Of a stretch of DNA of 64,000 bases, positions 54,210 to 63,840 are shown piece by piece. The notes under the pieces were generated by a model. That model worked only from the letters and a program-made list of their open reading frames with translations, ran no database searches and was not told where the DNA came from. This DNA comes from Nitrosomonas sp. Is35. Lineage in GTDB: Bacteria > Pseudomonadota > Gammaproteobacteria > Burkholderiales > Nitrosomonadaceae. Where the stretch lies: assembly GCF_033063295.1 (NCBI RefSeq), contig NZ_JAWJZH010000001.1, positions 1,860,001 through 1,924,000 on the forward strand. Reading direction: 5' to 3'. The position numbers and the translations under genes are program-made. How positions within the stretch are numbered: position 1 is the first letter of the stretch; every line of letters starts with the position of its first letter.

Positions 54210-54715
54210 TTCTTTTCTCCTTTTTCAGGGCGAGCAAAAGCAGACAAGCGCAAAAATGCGCCTGTTCTGATTGCTGCGATTAAATGGGATCTATTTGAGG
54301 TATTACTGAGGTGCTAACAGTTACTTTTGGAACGATTTGGTATTGCGAGGAAGCTAGCTTGAATAAAATTGCTTACTTTATGCAATGCAGAAGTTACAAA
54401 TAAATAAATCTGCACATGCAATTGCAATACAGTTATATTTTAATAGGTTATTTTATGCGCTCAAAATGGCAATGATATTTCTATCAACTGCTTATGAAAG
54501 AAATTGTAGAGCTATTTCAATTTCATACTGTAATGCAGTTTTAAGTGATATCTCACAGTAAAGTATTCAATAACATCGGCCTTTAATTTGACAACCTGTT
54601 TAATTCATTTTACTTTTGATTGAAGGGAGAAATTGCTCAAACATAAAAATATAATCAGCAGCAAAAGTTTGTAAGATGGTATCAGTGTTCTCGCGTTCCA
54701 AAAGGAGTACAAGAT
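54210..54715. other. 506-bp AT-rich region upstream of the copper-type ATPase
   Basis: No gene is supported. A TTGACA at 54588-54593 with a 17-base spacer and TACTTT at 54611-54616 is a candidate promoter for the ATPase gene, whose AAGGAG ribosome site lies at the end of the region. No clear CueR-type dyad is recognised. Confidence 0.4.
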
Positions 54716-56854
54716 ATGACGCATGATCATAATGAACCTGAAGCTATTTATACCTGCCCCATGCACCCGGAAGTCCGGCAAACCGGGCCGGGAAGCTGTC
54801 CGATTTGCGGCATGGCATTAGAACCGGCGGAAGTATCACTCAGTACCGGACCGAGTACGGAACTCACAGACATGAGTCGCCGTTTCTGGATTGGCCTCAT
54901 ATTGACCGCACCCGTTTTTATCCTGGAAATGGGCGGTCATCTGATCGGGCTGGCGCATTTACTATCTCCCCAAACTTCAAATTGGCTGCAACTGCTGCTG
55001 GCAACTCCAGTCGTGTGGTGGTCAGGATGGCCGTTTTTTGTACGCGGCTGGCAATCGATAACAAACCGCGCGCTCAATATGTTCACGCTCATTGCGATGG
55101 GCACCGGTGTGGCATGGGTCTATAGCATCGTCGCAACCGTTTCGCCCGGCCTCTTCCCTGATACCTTCCGCAGCGGTGATGGATCGGTCGCAGTGTATTT
55201 CGAAGCGGCGGCAGTCATCACCGTGTTGGTGTTATTGGGTCAAGTGCTGGAATTGCGCGCGCGCGAACGCACGTCCGGTGCGATTAAAGCCTTGCTCAAC
55301 CTGTCACCAACCACAGCCCGCCGTCTTGACGACGGCGATGTTGAAGTGGAAATCAACCTGGATCAGGTAGTAGCAGGTGACCGGCTAAGAGTTCGCCCCG
55401 GCGACCGCATACCTGTCGATGGCAAAGTGATCGAAGGCTTTTCGAATATCGATGAATCAATGGTGACAGGCGAATCCATGCCAGTTCGTAAGCAATCCGG
55501 AGATCAGGTGATCGGCGGCACCATCAATGGGCAAGGGAGTTTTGTGATGCGCGCGGAAAAAGTTGGGCGCGACACCATGCTGGCACAAATCGTCCACATG
55601 GTATCAGAAGCACAGCGCTCCCGCGCACCGATTCAACGCTTGGCGGACATCGTTGCCAGCTGGTTTGTCCCGGCAGTCATTGTGACTGCCATCCTGGCCT
55701 TTACCGCCTGGTCGATCTGGGGTCCGCCACCAGCCATGGGACATGCGCTGATCGCAGCCGTCAGCGTGCTGATCATCGCTTGTCCATGCGCACTGGGTCT
55801 GGCGACCCCGATGTCGATCATGGTAGGTGTCGGACGAGGCGCGACCGCAGGTGTTCTTATCAAGAACGCTGAAGCATTGGAACGTATGGAAAAGATCGAC
55901 ACGATCGTGATTGACAAGACCGGCACGCTGACTGAAGGTAAACCCAAGGTCACGGCAATTCACACTGCAGAAAATATCGGCAAAAACGAGCTGCTGCGCC
56001 TTGCGGCCAGCTTGGAACAGGGAAGCGAGCATCCTTTGGCTGCCGCTATCGTTGCCGCAGCGAAGGAAAGCTCAATTGTGCTGGTCAAGGCAACCAGCTT
56101 CGATTCACCGGTTGGCAAAGGCGTGCTTGGCAACGTCGATGGTCACTGGATTGTCCTGGGTAATACCAAGTTTCTTGCAGAATTGAATATCGACACCCGG
56201 GTGTTGGAAGCGCAAGCAGATGAACTGCGCCAACATGGGGCGACCGTGATATTCGTAGCGATCGATGGGGTGGTTGCAGGCATCGTCGCTATCGCCGACC
56301 CGGTGAAGGAATCGACACCCGCCGCTATCGAAGCTTTACACGCCGATGGCATCCGCATCGTCATGCTGACCGGGGACAACCGCGCTACGGCTGAAGCGGT
56401 CGCCCGGCAATTGGGTATCGACGAAGTGGAAGCGGAAGTGTTACCCGATCAGAAAGCGGCAATCGTCATGCGATTGCGCGAACAAGGGCGAGTGGTCGCC
56501 ATGGCGGGGGATGGTGTCAACGATGCTCCGGCTTTGGCCACCGCCGATGTTGGCATTGCCATGGGCACGGGCACCGATGTTGCCATTGAAAGCGCCGGAG
56601 TAACCTTGCTGCGCGGCGATCTGCTGGGTATCGTCCGGGCACGGCGCCTGTCCGAAGCAACCATGCGTAACATCCGCCAGAATTTGTTCTTCGCCTTTAT
56701 CTACAATACAGCGGGCATACCGATCGCGGCCGGAGTACTGTATCCATTCTTCGGCATTTTGCTGTCACCGGTTTTTGCTGCGGCAGCGATGTCACTATCT
56801 TCGGTCAGCGTGATCGTCAATGCATTGCGGCTACGCGCAACCAAGTTGGAGTAA
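54716..56854 (+). CDS. Copper-type P1B ATPase with N-terminal heavy-metal-binding domain
   Basis: A 712-residue metal-exporting ATPase. The N-terminal domain (residues about 10-42) is the cysteine/histidine motif [10 protein letters not shown] to [11 protein letters not shown], as in SilP/CopF-like pumps, rather than a classic CxxC MTA domain. [11 protein letters not shown], the membrane metal site [13 protein letters not shown], the phosphorylation site [12 protein letters not shown] and [12 protein letters not shown] follow. The CPC motif points to Cu+ or Ag+ export. It is followed by decayed genes on the same strand. Confidence 0.93.
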   Translation: MTHDHNEPEAIYTCPMHPEVRQTGPGSCPICGMALEPAEVSLSTGPSTELTDMSRRFWIGLILTAPVFILEMGGHLIGLAHLLSPQTSNWLQLLLATPVVWWSGWPFFVRGWQSITNRALNMFTLIAMGTGVAWVYSIVATVSPGLFPDTFRSGDGSVAVYFEAAAVITVLVLLGQVLELRARERTSGAIKALLNLSPTTARRLDDGDVEVEINLDQVVAGDRLRVRPGDRIPVDGKVIEGFSNIDESMVTGESMPVRKQSGDQVIGGTINGQGSFVMRAEKVGRDTMLAQIVHMVSEAQRSRAPIQRLADIVASWFVPAVIVTAILAFTAWSIWGPPPAMGHALIAAVSVLIIACPCALGLATPMSIMVGVGRGATAGVLIKNAEALERMEKIDTIVIDKTGTLTEGKPKVTAIHTAENIGKNELLRLAASLEQGSEHPLAAAIVAAAKESSIVLVKATSFDSPVGKGVLGNVDGHWIVLGNTKFLAELNIDTRVLEAQADELRQHGATVIFVAIDGVVAGIVAIADPVKESTPAAIEALHADGIRIVMLTGDNRATAEAVARQLGIDEVEAEVLPDQKAAIVMRLREQGRVVAMAGDGVNDAPALATADVGIAMGTGTDVAIESAGVTLLRGDLLGIVRARRLSEATMRNIRQNLFFAFIYNTAGIPIAAGVLYPFFGILLSPVFAAAAMSLSSVSVIVNALRLRATKLE

Positions 56855-56904
56855 GCATTGAAAGTTTAAGAACCACATTTCTAAATTTTTAATTTTATAA
56901 TCTA

Positions 56905-57514
56905 TATATACAAAAGAGTACTATCCAATTTTGGCAAAGTGTATGGTCATATCGAAATTATGGCCAACGCGGTGGCTGAAGGTGCACGGAACATCGAGAA
57001 TACCGAGGTTGCCGTTAAACGTGTCCCCCGACCTCATGTCGGAAGAAGTGGCGCGAAGGGTTGATGCCAAGCTGAATCAACCAGCGCCCATTGCAATCGT
57101 TGATGAGCTGACTAACTATGATGCCATTATTTTCGGTACGCCTACATGTTTCGGCAATATGTACACGCAAATGCGTAATTTTCTTGATCAAACAGGCCGA
57201 TTATGGCTAAGCGGCGGTCTGATCGGCAAAGTGGGTAGTGTATTTACGTCTACCGGCACTCAGCACGGCGGTCAGGAAACCACGATAACCTCGTTTCACA
57301 CCGCCCTACTCCATCACGGCATGATCATCGTGGGTGTGTTCCCTGTCCCTGCCAGAAGATCATGAACATGAATGAAATCACCGGCGGTTCACCGTTTGGG
57401 GCAAGCACGCTGGCCGGTGGCGATGGCAAACGACTTCCGTCTAATAATGAAACAAAAATTGCGCATTTTCAAGGTTCTCATGTTGCGAAAGTGGCCAACA
57501 AACTAGCTCCCTGA
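56905..57514 (+). pseudogene. wrbA: Decayed wrbA (NAD(P)H:quinone oxidoreductase)
   Basis: Three frames together follow Wrb[20 protein letters not shown] near 56944, then [10 protein letters not shown] through [27 protein letters not shown] and [14 protein letters not shown] (one long frame), then [18 protein letters not shown] to [11 protein letters not shown] with the stop at 57512-57514. Frameshifts occur near 57033 (an extra C in CCCCC) and near 57340, and the N-terminal YYS start is missing. So the FMN-quinone reductase is not made. Confidence 0.88.
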
Positions 57515-57573
57515 TAGGAGATTCTGAAAAAGAGAAAAATAATACTCGTACTTTCCACCAGCAGAGATTTTTA

Positions 57574-57892
57574 ATGATGAGCCAAGTATCACAAGCCCTT
57601 TCGCCCGTTCTGTTTTTATCGCATAGTGGCGGGCCATTACCGATTCTTGGTGATATAGGGCATAAAAAGGTGGTTGCTTTTCTGCAGAAAATCGCAAGTT
57701 AGTTGAGCGAGCCCTCCGCAATTTTAGTCATCAGTGCCCACTGGGAAGAGGAACAGGCAACGATAACCTGTAATAGCTACCCCGGAATAATCATAGATTA
57801 TTATGGATTTCCTGCCGAGGCCTATACTATTTAATATGCTGCGCCTGGTAATCATTTGCGAGGTGTGCAATATGTAGTCGTGGCAGGTTGGA
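57574..57892 (+). pseudogene. Decayed DODA-type extradiol dioxygenase fragment
   Basis: From the ATG at 57574 the frame reads SPVLFLSHSGGPLPILGD, HKKVVAFLQKIAS-stop, PSAILVISAHWEEEQATIT and IIIDYYGFPAEAYTI-stop-YAAPGN. The SH.GGP and ISAHWE motifs and DYYGFP are those of class III extradiol dioxygenases of the DODA/YgiD type. Two in-frame stops (57700 TAG, 57832 TAA) and loss of the C-terminal two thirds, where the convergent porin ends, mark a pseudogene. Confidence 0.85.
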
Positions 57893-57893
57893 C

Positions 57894-59261
57894 TCACCAG
57901 CGGAATGCCAGGCTTGTCATGAAAAAATCCACGTTTCTGCCACCGGCCTGCGTCAAGGCTTCCCCAGTGTTAAAATGGACTGCAGCGGCGCGTATTTCCC
58001 ACTGCGGATGAGGGCGATAACTACCTTCCAGCTTGATTTGATCACCAATGTAGCGCCCGGTTCCAATGGTTTCAAGTATCGCTACCAAGGGTGCAGGCGG
58101 CGTGTAAACAGCATCTTCTTTGTAATGTTTCCAGAGGAAATTCCAACCTAAAATGAGTGTTAACGTAGGAACAGGCTTAATCGTCACAGACGGTTGCAAA
58201 TCCATGATATTACCCGGTGCCAGCAGTGCCGCCTCGCTGAAATAGGTGGGGTTGGGATAGAGTGCGTTAAAGGTACCGAGTTGCCCGTCATCAGGTTTTT
58301 TATCACCGCTGGCAATGTCCGCTTTCAAGCCGGGCCGAGGTGACCACGGCAGCGCAGTAAAGGTAAAACCTGTATCAGAAGCAACTGTCCAGGCACGGAT
58401 AGTTTGATTGCCGATATGGCCGATCTGGAATACCGCTTCCAGATTCCAGTCCCAATTCTTTACAGAACCAAACAGTCGGGTGCCGAAAGAATGCCTGTGT
58501 TCCCGTCCCTGCGCTGCTGCAAACCGACCTTGATCTCTTTCATAACCAAGCCAGTAGAGATCGATTTTGAGCGGCGCAATACTTTTCGGTGCGAATGTGG
58601 CATATAAGCCGTACAGCGCCTGCGACTTGCTAGTCACATCATCAAAAGCTTCCGGTTTATTGAAAACCGGACGAAAGGCGAGAGCATCAATGCGATATGG
58701 CCCCTGTTTCCAACTGGCGCGTGCGCCATCGAAAGCAAGACGAATATTGGGACCCTCTCGTACCGCGATCAAGCGCGAGGTGCCCAGAATAACTTCCTGT
58801 CTACCCGCACGGAGGGAAAATCTATCGCCGTTCCACGCCAGAAAACCCTGCTGCAAGTCGAGATTGCTTTGATCGGTGATTTCTGCACCCCCACGGCGTC
58901 CAGATTCATCATAGACCCCGAACTGCACGAACATCTGAGCATGCTTGCCAACACGTAGATCGCCATGCATTAAGCCCCGAAACAGTGTATAGCTGTCACC
59001 CCTATGGCTGTTCATTGTGTTACCGATACCGAAATCCAGAGGCCAATAACCTTGGGCGCGCACGCGCGCGTCAGCACCGAGCGTAAGCGTAGTTTCCTCG
59101 GTGATACGCCAGCATTTGGGTGTCATTTTGTTGCAATTTGAACCCCAGTTTTCCTCGAATCGTAGCGGCATATATTCGGATGCAGCCACTGACAATGACA
59201 TGGCAAACAGTACAACGGTAATCAGACTGGTTTTATATTTTCTGGCCGTCTGTTGGCACAT
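57894..59261 (-). CDS. Second alginate-export type outer-membrane protein
   Basis: A 455-residue outer-membrane beta barrel with signal peptide (TSLITVVLFAMSLSVAA, cleavage near residue 27). RLFGSVKNWDWNLEAVFQIG, LSLRAGRQEV-like FSLRAGRQEVILGTSRL and WKQGPYRIDALAFRPVF are family strands, and the C-terminus MTSLAFRW ends in an aromatic residue for membrane insertion. It shares the RAGRQE...GSQ/TSRL motif with the porin at 12.3-14.0 kb, but lacks that protein's Ala-Pro-Lys linker. It is followed, on the same strand upstream, by the YtcJ-like amidohydrolase, 36 bases away. Confidence 0.85.
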   Translation of the reverse strand: MCQQTARKYKTSLITVVLFAMSLSVAASEYMPLRFEENWGSNCNKMTPKCWRITEETTLTLGADARVRAQGYWPLDFGIGNTMNSHRGDSYTLFRGLMHGDLRVGKHAQMFVQFGVYDESGRRGGAEITDQSNLDLQQGFLAWNGDRFSLRAGRQEVILGTSRLIAVREGPNIRLAFDGARASWKQGPYRIDALAFRPVFNKPEAFDDVTSKSQALYGLYATFAPKSIAPLKIDLYWLGYERDQGRFAAAQGREHRHSFGTRLFGSVKNWDWNLEAVFQIGHIGNQTIRAWTVASDTGFTFTALPWSPRPGLKADIASGDKKPDDGQLGTFNALYPNPTYFSEAALLAPGNIMDLQPSVTIKPVPTLTLILGWNFLWKHYKEDAVYTPPAPLVAILETIGTGRYIGDQIKLEGSYRPHPQWEIRAAAVHFNTGEALTQAGGRNVDFFMTSLAFRW

Positions 59262-59297
59262 ATAGAGGTTTACTGAGCAAGCGAGGTTTTATATGCA

Positions 59298-61169
59298 TCA
59301 TATTACCCAGCACGAACAGCCGAGCGCACCCCAGAAGCCACGCTGATCACCAATATTCACAGCATCTTGATACGCACGTCCATGAGCATGTCCATGCACG
59401 GAACAACTGATTCCGCAGCCGCAAGCTGTCTGAGCAAACGCATTTAATGCGGCCACATTAGCCGCAGGCTTGAAATAGCCGCTGTAGTGATTCACCGGAG
59501 ACCAATCTGGCATGGCTGGTGGCAAGGGTGGAGAAAGCGCGCTGAATTCGTCATCACCGTAAACAATGCGTCCGCCGACGACCGTCAGTACCGAAACAAG
59601 ATTGCGAATTTCGTCTTCCGGCACGCTAGAGTAATCGGCGGACAGTACGGCGAGGTCCGCGTATTGACCGACTTTAATCTGACCTTTGATACCCTCCTCG
59701 TTCGAAAACCAGGTATTTGCCTGCGTGTACAGACGTAACGCAGTCTCGCGATCGACGAGGTTCGCTACCGGGTACAGCGAGAGACCGCCCAAAGTTTTAC
59801 CACTAGTCAGCCAATAAAGGGCATTCCATGGATCGTAGCTGGCCACACGAGTGGCGTCAGTGCCAGCGCCGACATTGACGCCCATTTGCAGCATACGCCG
59901 ATAAGGCGGCGTGCGCTCCGCAGCTTTGCAGCCGTAGCGCTGCACGAAAAATTCACCCTGATAAGCCATGCGGTGCTGTATGGCGATACCGCCGCCAAGT
60001 TTGGCGATACGTTCAAGATTGGCATCGGTTACGGTTTCGGCATGATCAAAAAACCAGTGCAGTCCGTCAAAGGGAATATCCCGATTCACCTTTTCGAATA
60101 CATCCAGCGCACGTGAGATGGTCTCATTGTAGGTGGCGTGCAAACGGAATGGCCAGTGATTACTGACAAGAATGCGCACTACCGCCTCCAGATCGTTCTC
60201 CATATTCGGCACCATATCCGGACGTGGCATGCGAAAATCCTCGAAATCTGCTGCAGAAAAGACCAGCATTTCGCCTGCGCCGTTATGCCGGTAGTAACTA
60301 TCACCGTCACCAGGTTTTCCCATCTTTGTCCACTTAGTGAAGTCGGCAATCTCTTCTCCAGCTTTTTGTGTGAACAGGTTATAGGCGATGCGTAGGGTCA
60401 GCTCACCCGTTTGGTGCAATTCTTCAATAATCTTGTAATCGTCTGGGTAGTTCTGAAAACCGCCACCGGCATCAATGACGCTGGTTATACCCAGGCGGTT
60501 CATTTCCCGCACGAAATGGCGCGTGGAATTGAGCTGATACTCGTAAGGCAGCTTGGGACCTTTGGCAAGCGCCGAGTACAGGATCAGCGCATTGGGCTCT
60601 GCCAGCAGCAGACCTATCGGTTCTCCGTTGGCGTCCTTGGCAATCAAACCGCCTGGCGGATTAGGTGTGTCACGATCGTAGCCGCAGGCGCGCAGTGCTG
60701 CGCGATTCAGCAGGGCGCGATCGTAGAGATGCAAAATGAAAACCGGGGTATCCGGTGCGACTGCATTGATTTCGTCGAGTGTCGGCAAACGTTTTTCCGC
60801 GAACTGCATTTCGGTAAAGCCGCCGACGATACGCACCCATTGCGGTGCGGGCGTGCGTGCCACCTGCTCCTTCAGGCGCCGCATGGCATCAGCCAGCGAG
60901 GGGATGCCGTCCCAGCGCAATTCCATGTTGTAATTGAGTCCACCGCGGATGAAATGCAGATGCGAATCGATCAGACCGGGAATGACGCGGCGGCGGTTAA
61001 GATCAATTACTTGTGCATGGTCATCGGCAAAACGCATCACCTCGTCGTCGTTTCCCACAGCAATGAAACAGCCTTCCGCAATGGCAACGGCAGTGGCTTG
61101 CGGATTCTGGCGATCCAGCGTCGTGAATTGACCGTTGTGTAGTATCAATTGGGCATTGTGGTTCTGCAT
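59298..61169 (-). CDS. YtcJ-like amidohydrolase with cysteine-rich tail
   Basis: A 623-residue Amidohydro_3 enzyme. Metal ligands appear in VIPGLIDSHLHFIRGGLN (HxH near 65-67), LHATYNETISRALD (His near 350) and GLHWFFDHAETV (His near 380), with ATRVASYDPW near the active-site Asp. A C-terminal tail QTACGCGISCSVHGHAHGRA is rich in Cys and His and lies outside the usual fold; it could bind metal. ATG at 61169 has a GAGGTG ribosome site; ten more codons upstream are less likely. The substrate is unknown. Confidence 0.87.
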   Translation of the reverse strand: MQNHNAQLILHNGQFTTLDRQNPQATAVAIAEGCFIAVGNDDEVMRFADDHAQVIDLNRRRVIPGLIDSHLHFIRGGLNYNMELRWDGIPSLADAMRRLKEQVARTPAPQWVRIVGGFTEMQFAEKRLPTLDEINAVAPDTPVFILHLYDRALLNRAALRACGYDRDTPNPPGGLIAKDANGEPIGLLLAEPNALILYSALAKGPKLPYEYQLNSTRHFVREMNRLGITSVIDAGGGFQNYPDDYKIIEELHQTGELTLRIAYNLFTQKAGEEIADFTKWTKMGKPGDGDSYYRHNGAGEMLVFSAADFEDFRMPRPDMVPNMENDLEAVVRILVSNHWPFRLHATYNETISRALDVFEKVNRDIPFDGLHWFFDHAETVTDANLERIAKLGGGIAIQHRMAYQGEFFVQRYGCKAAERTPPYRRMLQMGVNVGAGTDATRVASYDPWNALYWLTSGKTLGGLSLYPVANLVDRETALRLYTQANTWFSNEEGIKGQIKVGQYADLAVLSADYSSVPEDEIRNLVSVLTVVGGRIVYGDDEFSALSPPLPPAMPDWSPVNHYSGYFKPAANVAALNAFAQTACGCGISCSVHGHAHGRAYQDAVNIGDQRGFWGALGCSCWVI

Positions 61170-61308
61170 TGATGCACCTCGCGAAGTTTCAGCAAGCACG
61201 CCAGTTTTCGAAAAACAATAAAGACACTCCGACTGTTTGCAAAATACGCCGACGGCGCAGGTTTACCGCGCTATCACCCATGTTTCATCCCTCTCGGAGC
61301 TTGACTAT

Positions 61309-61938
61309 TTATTTCTTGGTAATGGCGAAGTAGCTCGTCATCAGGTTGCGGTAGTTAGGCAGATAACTGGAAAATAAAGCACCCAATCCTTCGATATCAT
61401 TACGCCAATCGCGGTGCAATTCGCAAGCCACGCCAAACCAGCTCATCAGTTGCACACCTGCAGCTTGCATGCGTGCCCAAGCGGCATCACGAGTTACTTC
61501 ATTGAAAGTGCCGGAGGCATCGGTGACTACAAATACGTCATATCCTTCTTCGATCGCAGATAACGCTGGAAAAGCAACGCAGACTTCGGTCACCCCACCG
61601 GCGATGATCAGTTGCTTGCGTCCGGTTTTTTTGATCGCGTTGACAAAATCTTCGTTATCCCAGGCATTGATATTGCCGGGACGAGCGATATACGGTGCAG
61701 TAGGATGCATTTCTTTGATTTCTGGTACTAATGGGCCATTCGGACCGCTTTCGAAACTGGTTGTCAGAATGGTCGGCAACTTGAAATACTTGCCACAGGC
61801 TGTCAGTGCTAACACATTATTCTTGAACTCATTTGGTGAGAAATCCTGCACCAGCGAAATCAGTCCTGCCTGATGATCCACCAATAGCAAAACAGCATCA
61901 TCTTTAGAAAGCCGGTTGTATTTGAAAGTCTTGTTCAT
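61309..61938 (-). CDS. Isochorismatase-family cysteine hydrolase (YcaC-like)
   Basis: A 209-residue hydrolase of the YcaC branch. The catalytic Asp is in LLLVDHQAGL, the Lys in the KKTGRKQLIIAGG region, and the nucleophile Cys in GGVTEVCVAFPAL near residue 120. The family cleaves C-N bonds; the natural substrate is unclear. It leads a minus-strand pair with the SnoaL-like gene 40 bases upstream and the pirin gene beyond. Confidence 0.92.
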   Translation of the reverse strand: MNKTFKYNRLSKDDAVLLLVDHQAGLISLVQDFSPNEFKNNVLALTACGKYFKLPTILTTSFESGPNGPLVPEIKEMHPTAPYIARPGNINAWDNEDFVNAIKKTGRKQLIIAGGVTEVCVAFPALSAIEEGYDVFVVTDASGTFNEVTRDAAWARMQAAGVQLMSWFGVACELHRDWRNDIEGLGALFSSYLPNYRNLMTSYFAITKK

Positions 61939-61978
61939 TGTAGTGCTCCTTTCATTGGTTGTTGTTATGCATTTTTAT

Positions 61979-62329
61979 TCAATACAACGCATAGAATCGG
62001 TCACTGATGATCTTGCCATCTTTCCAGTGCTGTACCGCTACTTGATCAAACTTTTTGTGGCCTAAATCTTTATGCTTGTATTCATAATGCCACTCGGTCA
62101 TCGTGACGTTTTCTCCTACGGCGGTCGATACAATTTCGGATTTGAGCCATACTTCAACACCTTCGAATAATTCGGATTCTCGATCTTTGGCTTGTTTCAA
62201 GCCTTTCGCCACCACATCATTTCTTTCGACTACGATGCAATCGGGATGGTAATACTTATCCATCGATTCCAATATCTCGCCATTTAAAATCATCCGATTT
62301 AAGTCGTTAAGTTTTTCTTCCAAGGTCAT
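61979..62329 (-). CDS. SnoaL/NTF2-like protein
   Basis: A 116-residue alpha+beta-barrel protein. MTLEEKLNDLNRMILNGEILESMDKYYHPDCIVVE and VEVWLKSEIVSTAV, VTMTEWHYEYKHKD and VQHWKDGKIISDRFY are typical of SnoaL-like proteins with a polar cavity. It may be a small hydratase, isomerase or only a ligand binder. It lies between the pirin and isochorismatase genes on the same strand. Confidence 0.85.
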   Translation of the reverse strand: MTLEEKLNDLNRMILNGEILESMDKYYHPDCIVVERNDVVAKGLKQAKDRESELFEGVEVWLKSEIVSTAVGENVTMTEWHYEYKHKDLGHKKFDQVAVQHWKDGKIISDRFYALY

Positions 62330-62393
62330 TTTTATTCCTAATTCTTCGCTTTCTAAAAGGACTGCAACTTAGAAACAAGACTGATTTGTGAGC

Positions 62394-63299
62394 TTATGTG
62401 GAAGGGATTGGTGCTATTTTGCCCATCTTGCCGCTCTGGTAGTCTATCTTGGCCTGGCGAATTTCCTCCGCAGTATTCATGACAAATGGGCCGCTGCCTG
62501 CAATGGGTTCTTCGATGGGCTCACCACTCAACAAAAGTGCGATGGTATCGGGTTTGCTGCTGATACAGATATGATCACCTGCCCGATCGAACAAGCCAAC
62601 CTCCGCGGTAGCGAGGATTTCCGAATCATCGATGCAAATTGATCCCTTGAGCACTGCCAACAATGTGTTGTAACCATCCGGCACAGCAAGGTTAATAGAC
62701 TGATCACTGGTCAAACGCAAATCCCATACATTAATCGGCGTAAAGGTATGCGCTGGCCCAGTAGTTCCATCGAATTCACCCGCAATGACGCGCACTCTTC
62801 CTTGATCCTCTGGGAGATTGACTGCGGGAATCTGGTTATCCAGAATGCTTTGATAATGAGGTGGCGACATCTTATCCTTAGCGGGTAAATTCACCCAAAG
62901 CTGCACCATCTCAAGTACACCACCATGCCTTGCAAAATCCCGGCCATGAAACTCTTCGTGAACCAAGCCAGAAGCTGCGGTCATCCATTGCACATCGCCA
63001 GGACCAATCCTGCCGCCGCCACCAGAACTATCTCGATGCTCCACTTCACCGCTATACACGATAGTGACCGTTTCAAAACCGCGATGTGGATGTTCGCCTA
63101 CACCATGGCGTTGCTCAGTCGGTGAGAATTCCATGGGTCCAGCATAATCAAACAGCAAAAAAGGACTGATCATGGGGCCCAGCACTGAATAGGAAAATAG
63201 TGTGCGTACAGGAAAACCATCACCAATCCAGTGCTGATCTGTATTCCGTTGGATGCGTAACAGCTTCTTAACGGATGGATCAGATTTTAATGTCTGCAT
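62394..63299 (-). CDS. Pirin-family protein
   Basis: A 301-residue bicupin. The metal ligands are in GVGEHPHRGFETVTIVYSGEVEHRD (two His, then His and Glu further on, near residues 68-90), after SPFLLFDYAGPMEFSP; WMTAASGLVHEE and VQLWVNLPAKDKM complete the pirin core. Bacterial pirins can be quercetin 2,3-dioxygenase-like or regulators; which applies is not clear. It is transcribed divergently from the HxlR regulator (106 bases between), a common arrangement. Confidence 0.93.
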   Translation of the reverse strand: MQTLKSDPSVKKLLRIQRNTDQHWIGDGFPVRTLFSYSVLGPMISPFLLFDYAGPMEFSPTEQRHGVGEHPHRGFETVTIVYSGEVEHRDSSGGGGRIGPGDVQWMTAASGLVHEEFHGRDFARHGGVLEMVQLWVNLPAKDKMSPPHYQSILDNQIPAVNLPEDQGRVRVIAGEFDGTTGPAHTFTPINVWDLRLTSDQSINLAVPDGYNTLLAVLKGSICIDDSEILATAEVGLFDRAGDHICISSKPDTIALLLSGEPIEEPIAGSGPFVMNTAEEIRQAKIDYQSGKMGKIAPIPST

Positions 63300-63405
63300 G
63301 GCTTATTATCCCCCAACAAGATTTTGTGTTTACGTGATAGATTAATACCGTCAGGATTAATTACAAGTACGCACAAAAAGGATACTGCCACGCGAAGGAT
63401 GTCAA

Positions 63406-63726
63406 ATGCCAAAGAAAGAAGCCTGCTGTCCCGTAGAAGTGACGTTGAAGGTGATTGGAGGGCGTTGGAAAGTTCTGATTATCCATAGCCTATTAAACGG
63501 TACGATGCGATTTAATCAGTTACAAAGGGATTTAACAGGAATTACTCACCGTACCCTCAGCCGACAATTGCGAGAAATGGAAGCAGACCAATTAATTATC
63601 AGGAATAATTTCAACGAAATTCCCCCGCACGTTGAATATTCATTATCTCCGTTAGGACATTCACTTAAAACTATCCTGTATGCGATGGATGAATGGGGAA
63701 AGAATTATGATGCAGGAGGCAAATAA
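63406..63726 (+). CDS. HxlR-family transcriptional regulator
   Basis: A 106-residue winged-helix regulator. CCPVEVTLKVIGGRWKVLIIHSLL, RFNQLQRDLTGITHRTLSRQLREME and YSLSPLGHSLKTIL are diagnostic. The N-terminal cysteines (ACCP) are those used for redox or electrophile sensing in several HxlR proteins. It probably controls the divergent pirin-SnoaL-isochorismatase set and the following FMN reductase gene, all of which fit quinone or electrophile detoxification (inference). Confidence 0.93.
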   Translation: MPKKEACCPVEVTLKVIGGRWKVLIIHSLLNGTMRFNQLQRDLTGITHRTLSRQLREMEADQLIIRNNFNEIPPHVEYSLSPLGHSLKTILYAMDEWGKNYDAGGK

Positions 63727-63840
63727 GTGAGTACTTTAAGTGTGTTACGAGCTGCATCAGCTACTCTCAACTCACTTGTGCTACACAGTGCCGTTGCAAA
63801 TAGCCTATTTTCAGGTTTATCAACATAACAGTGAGACATC

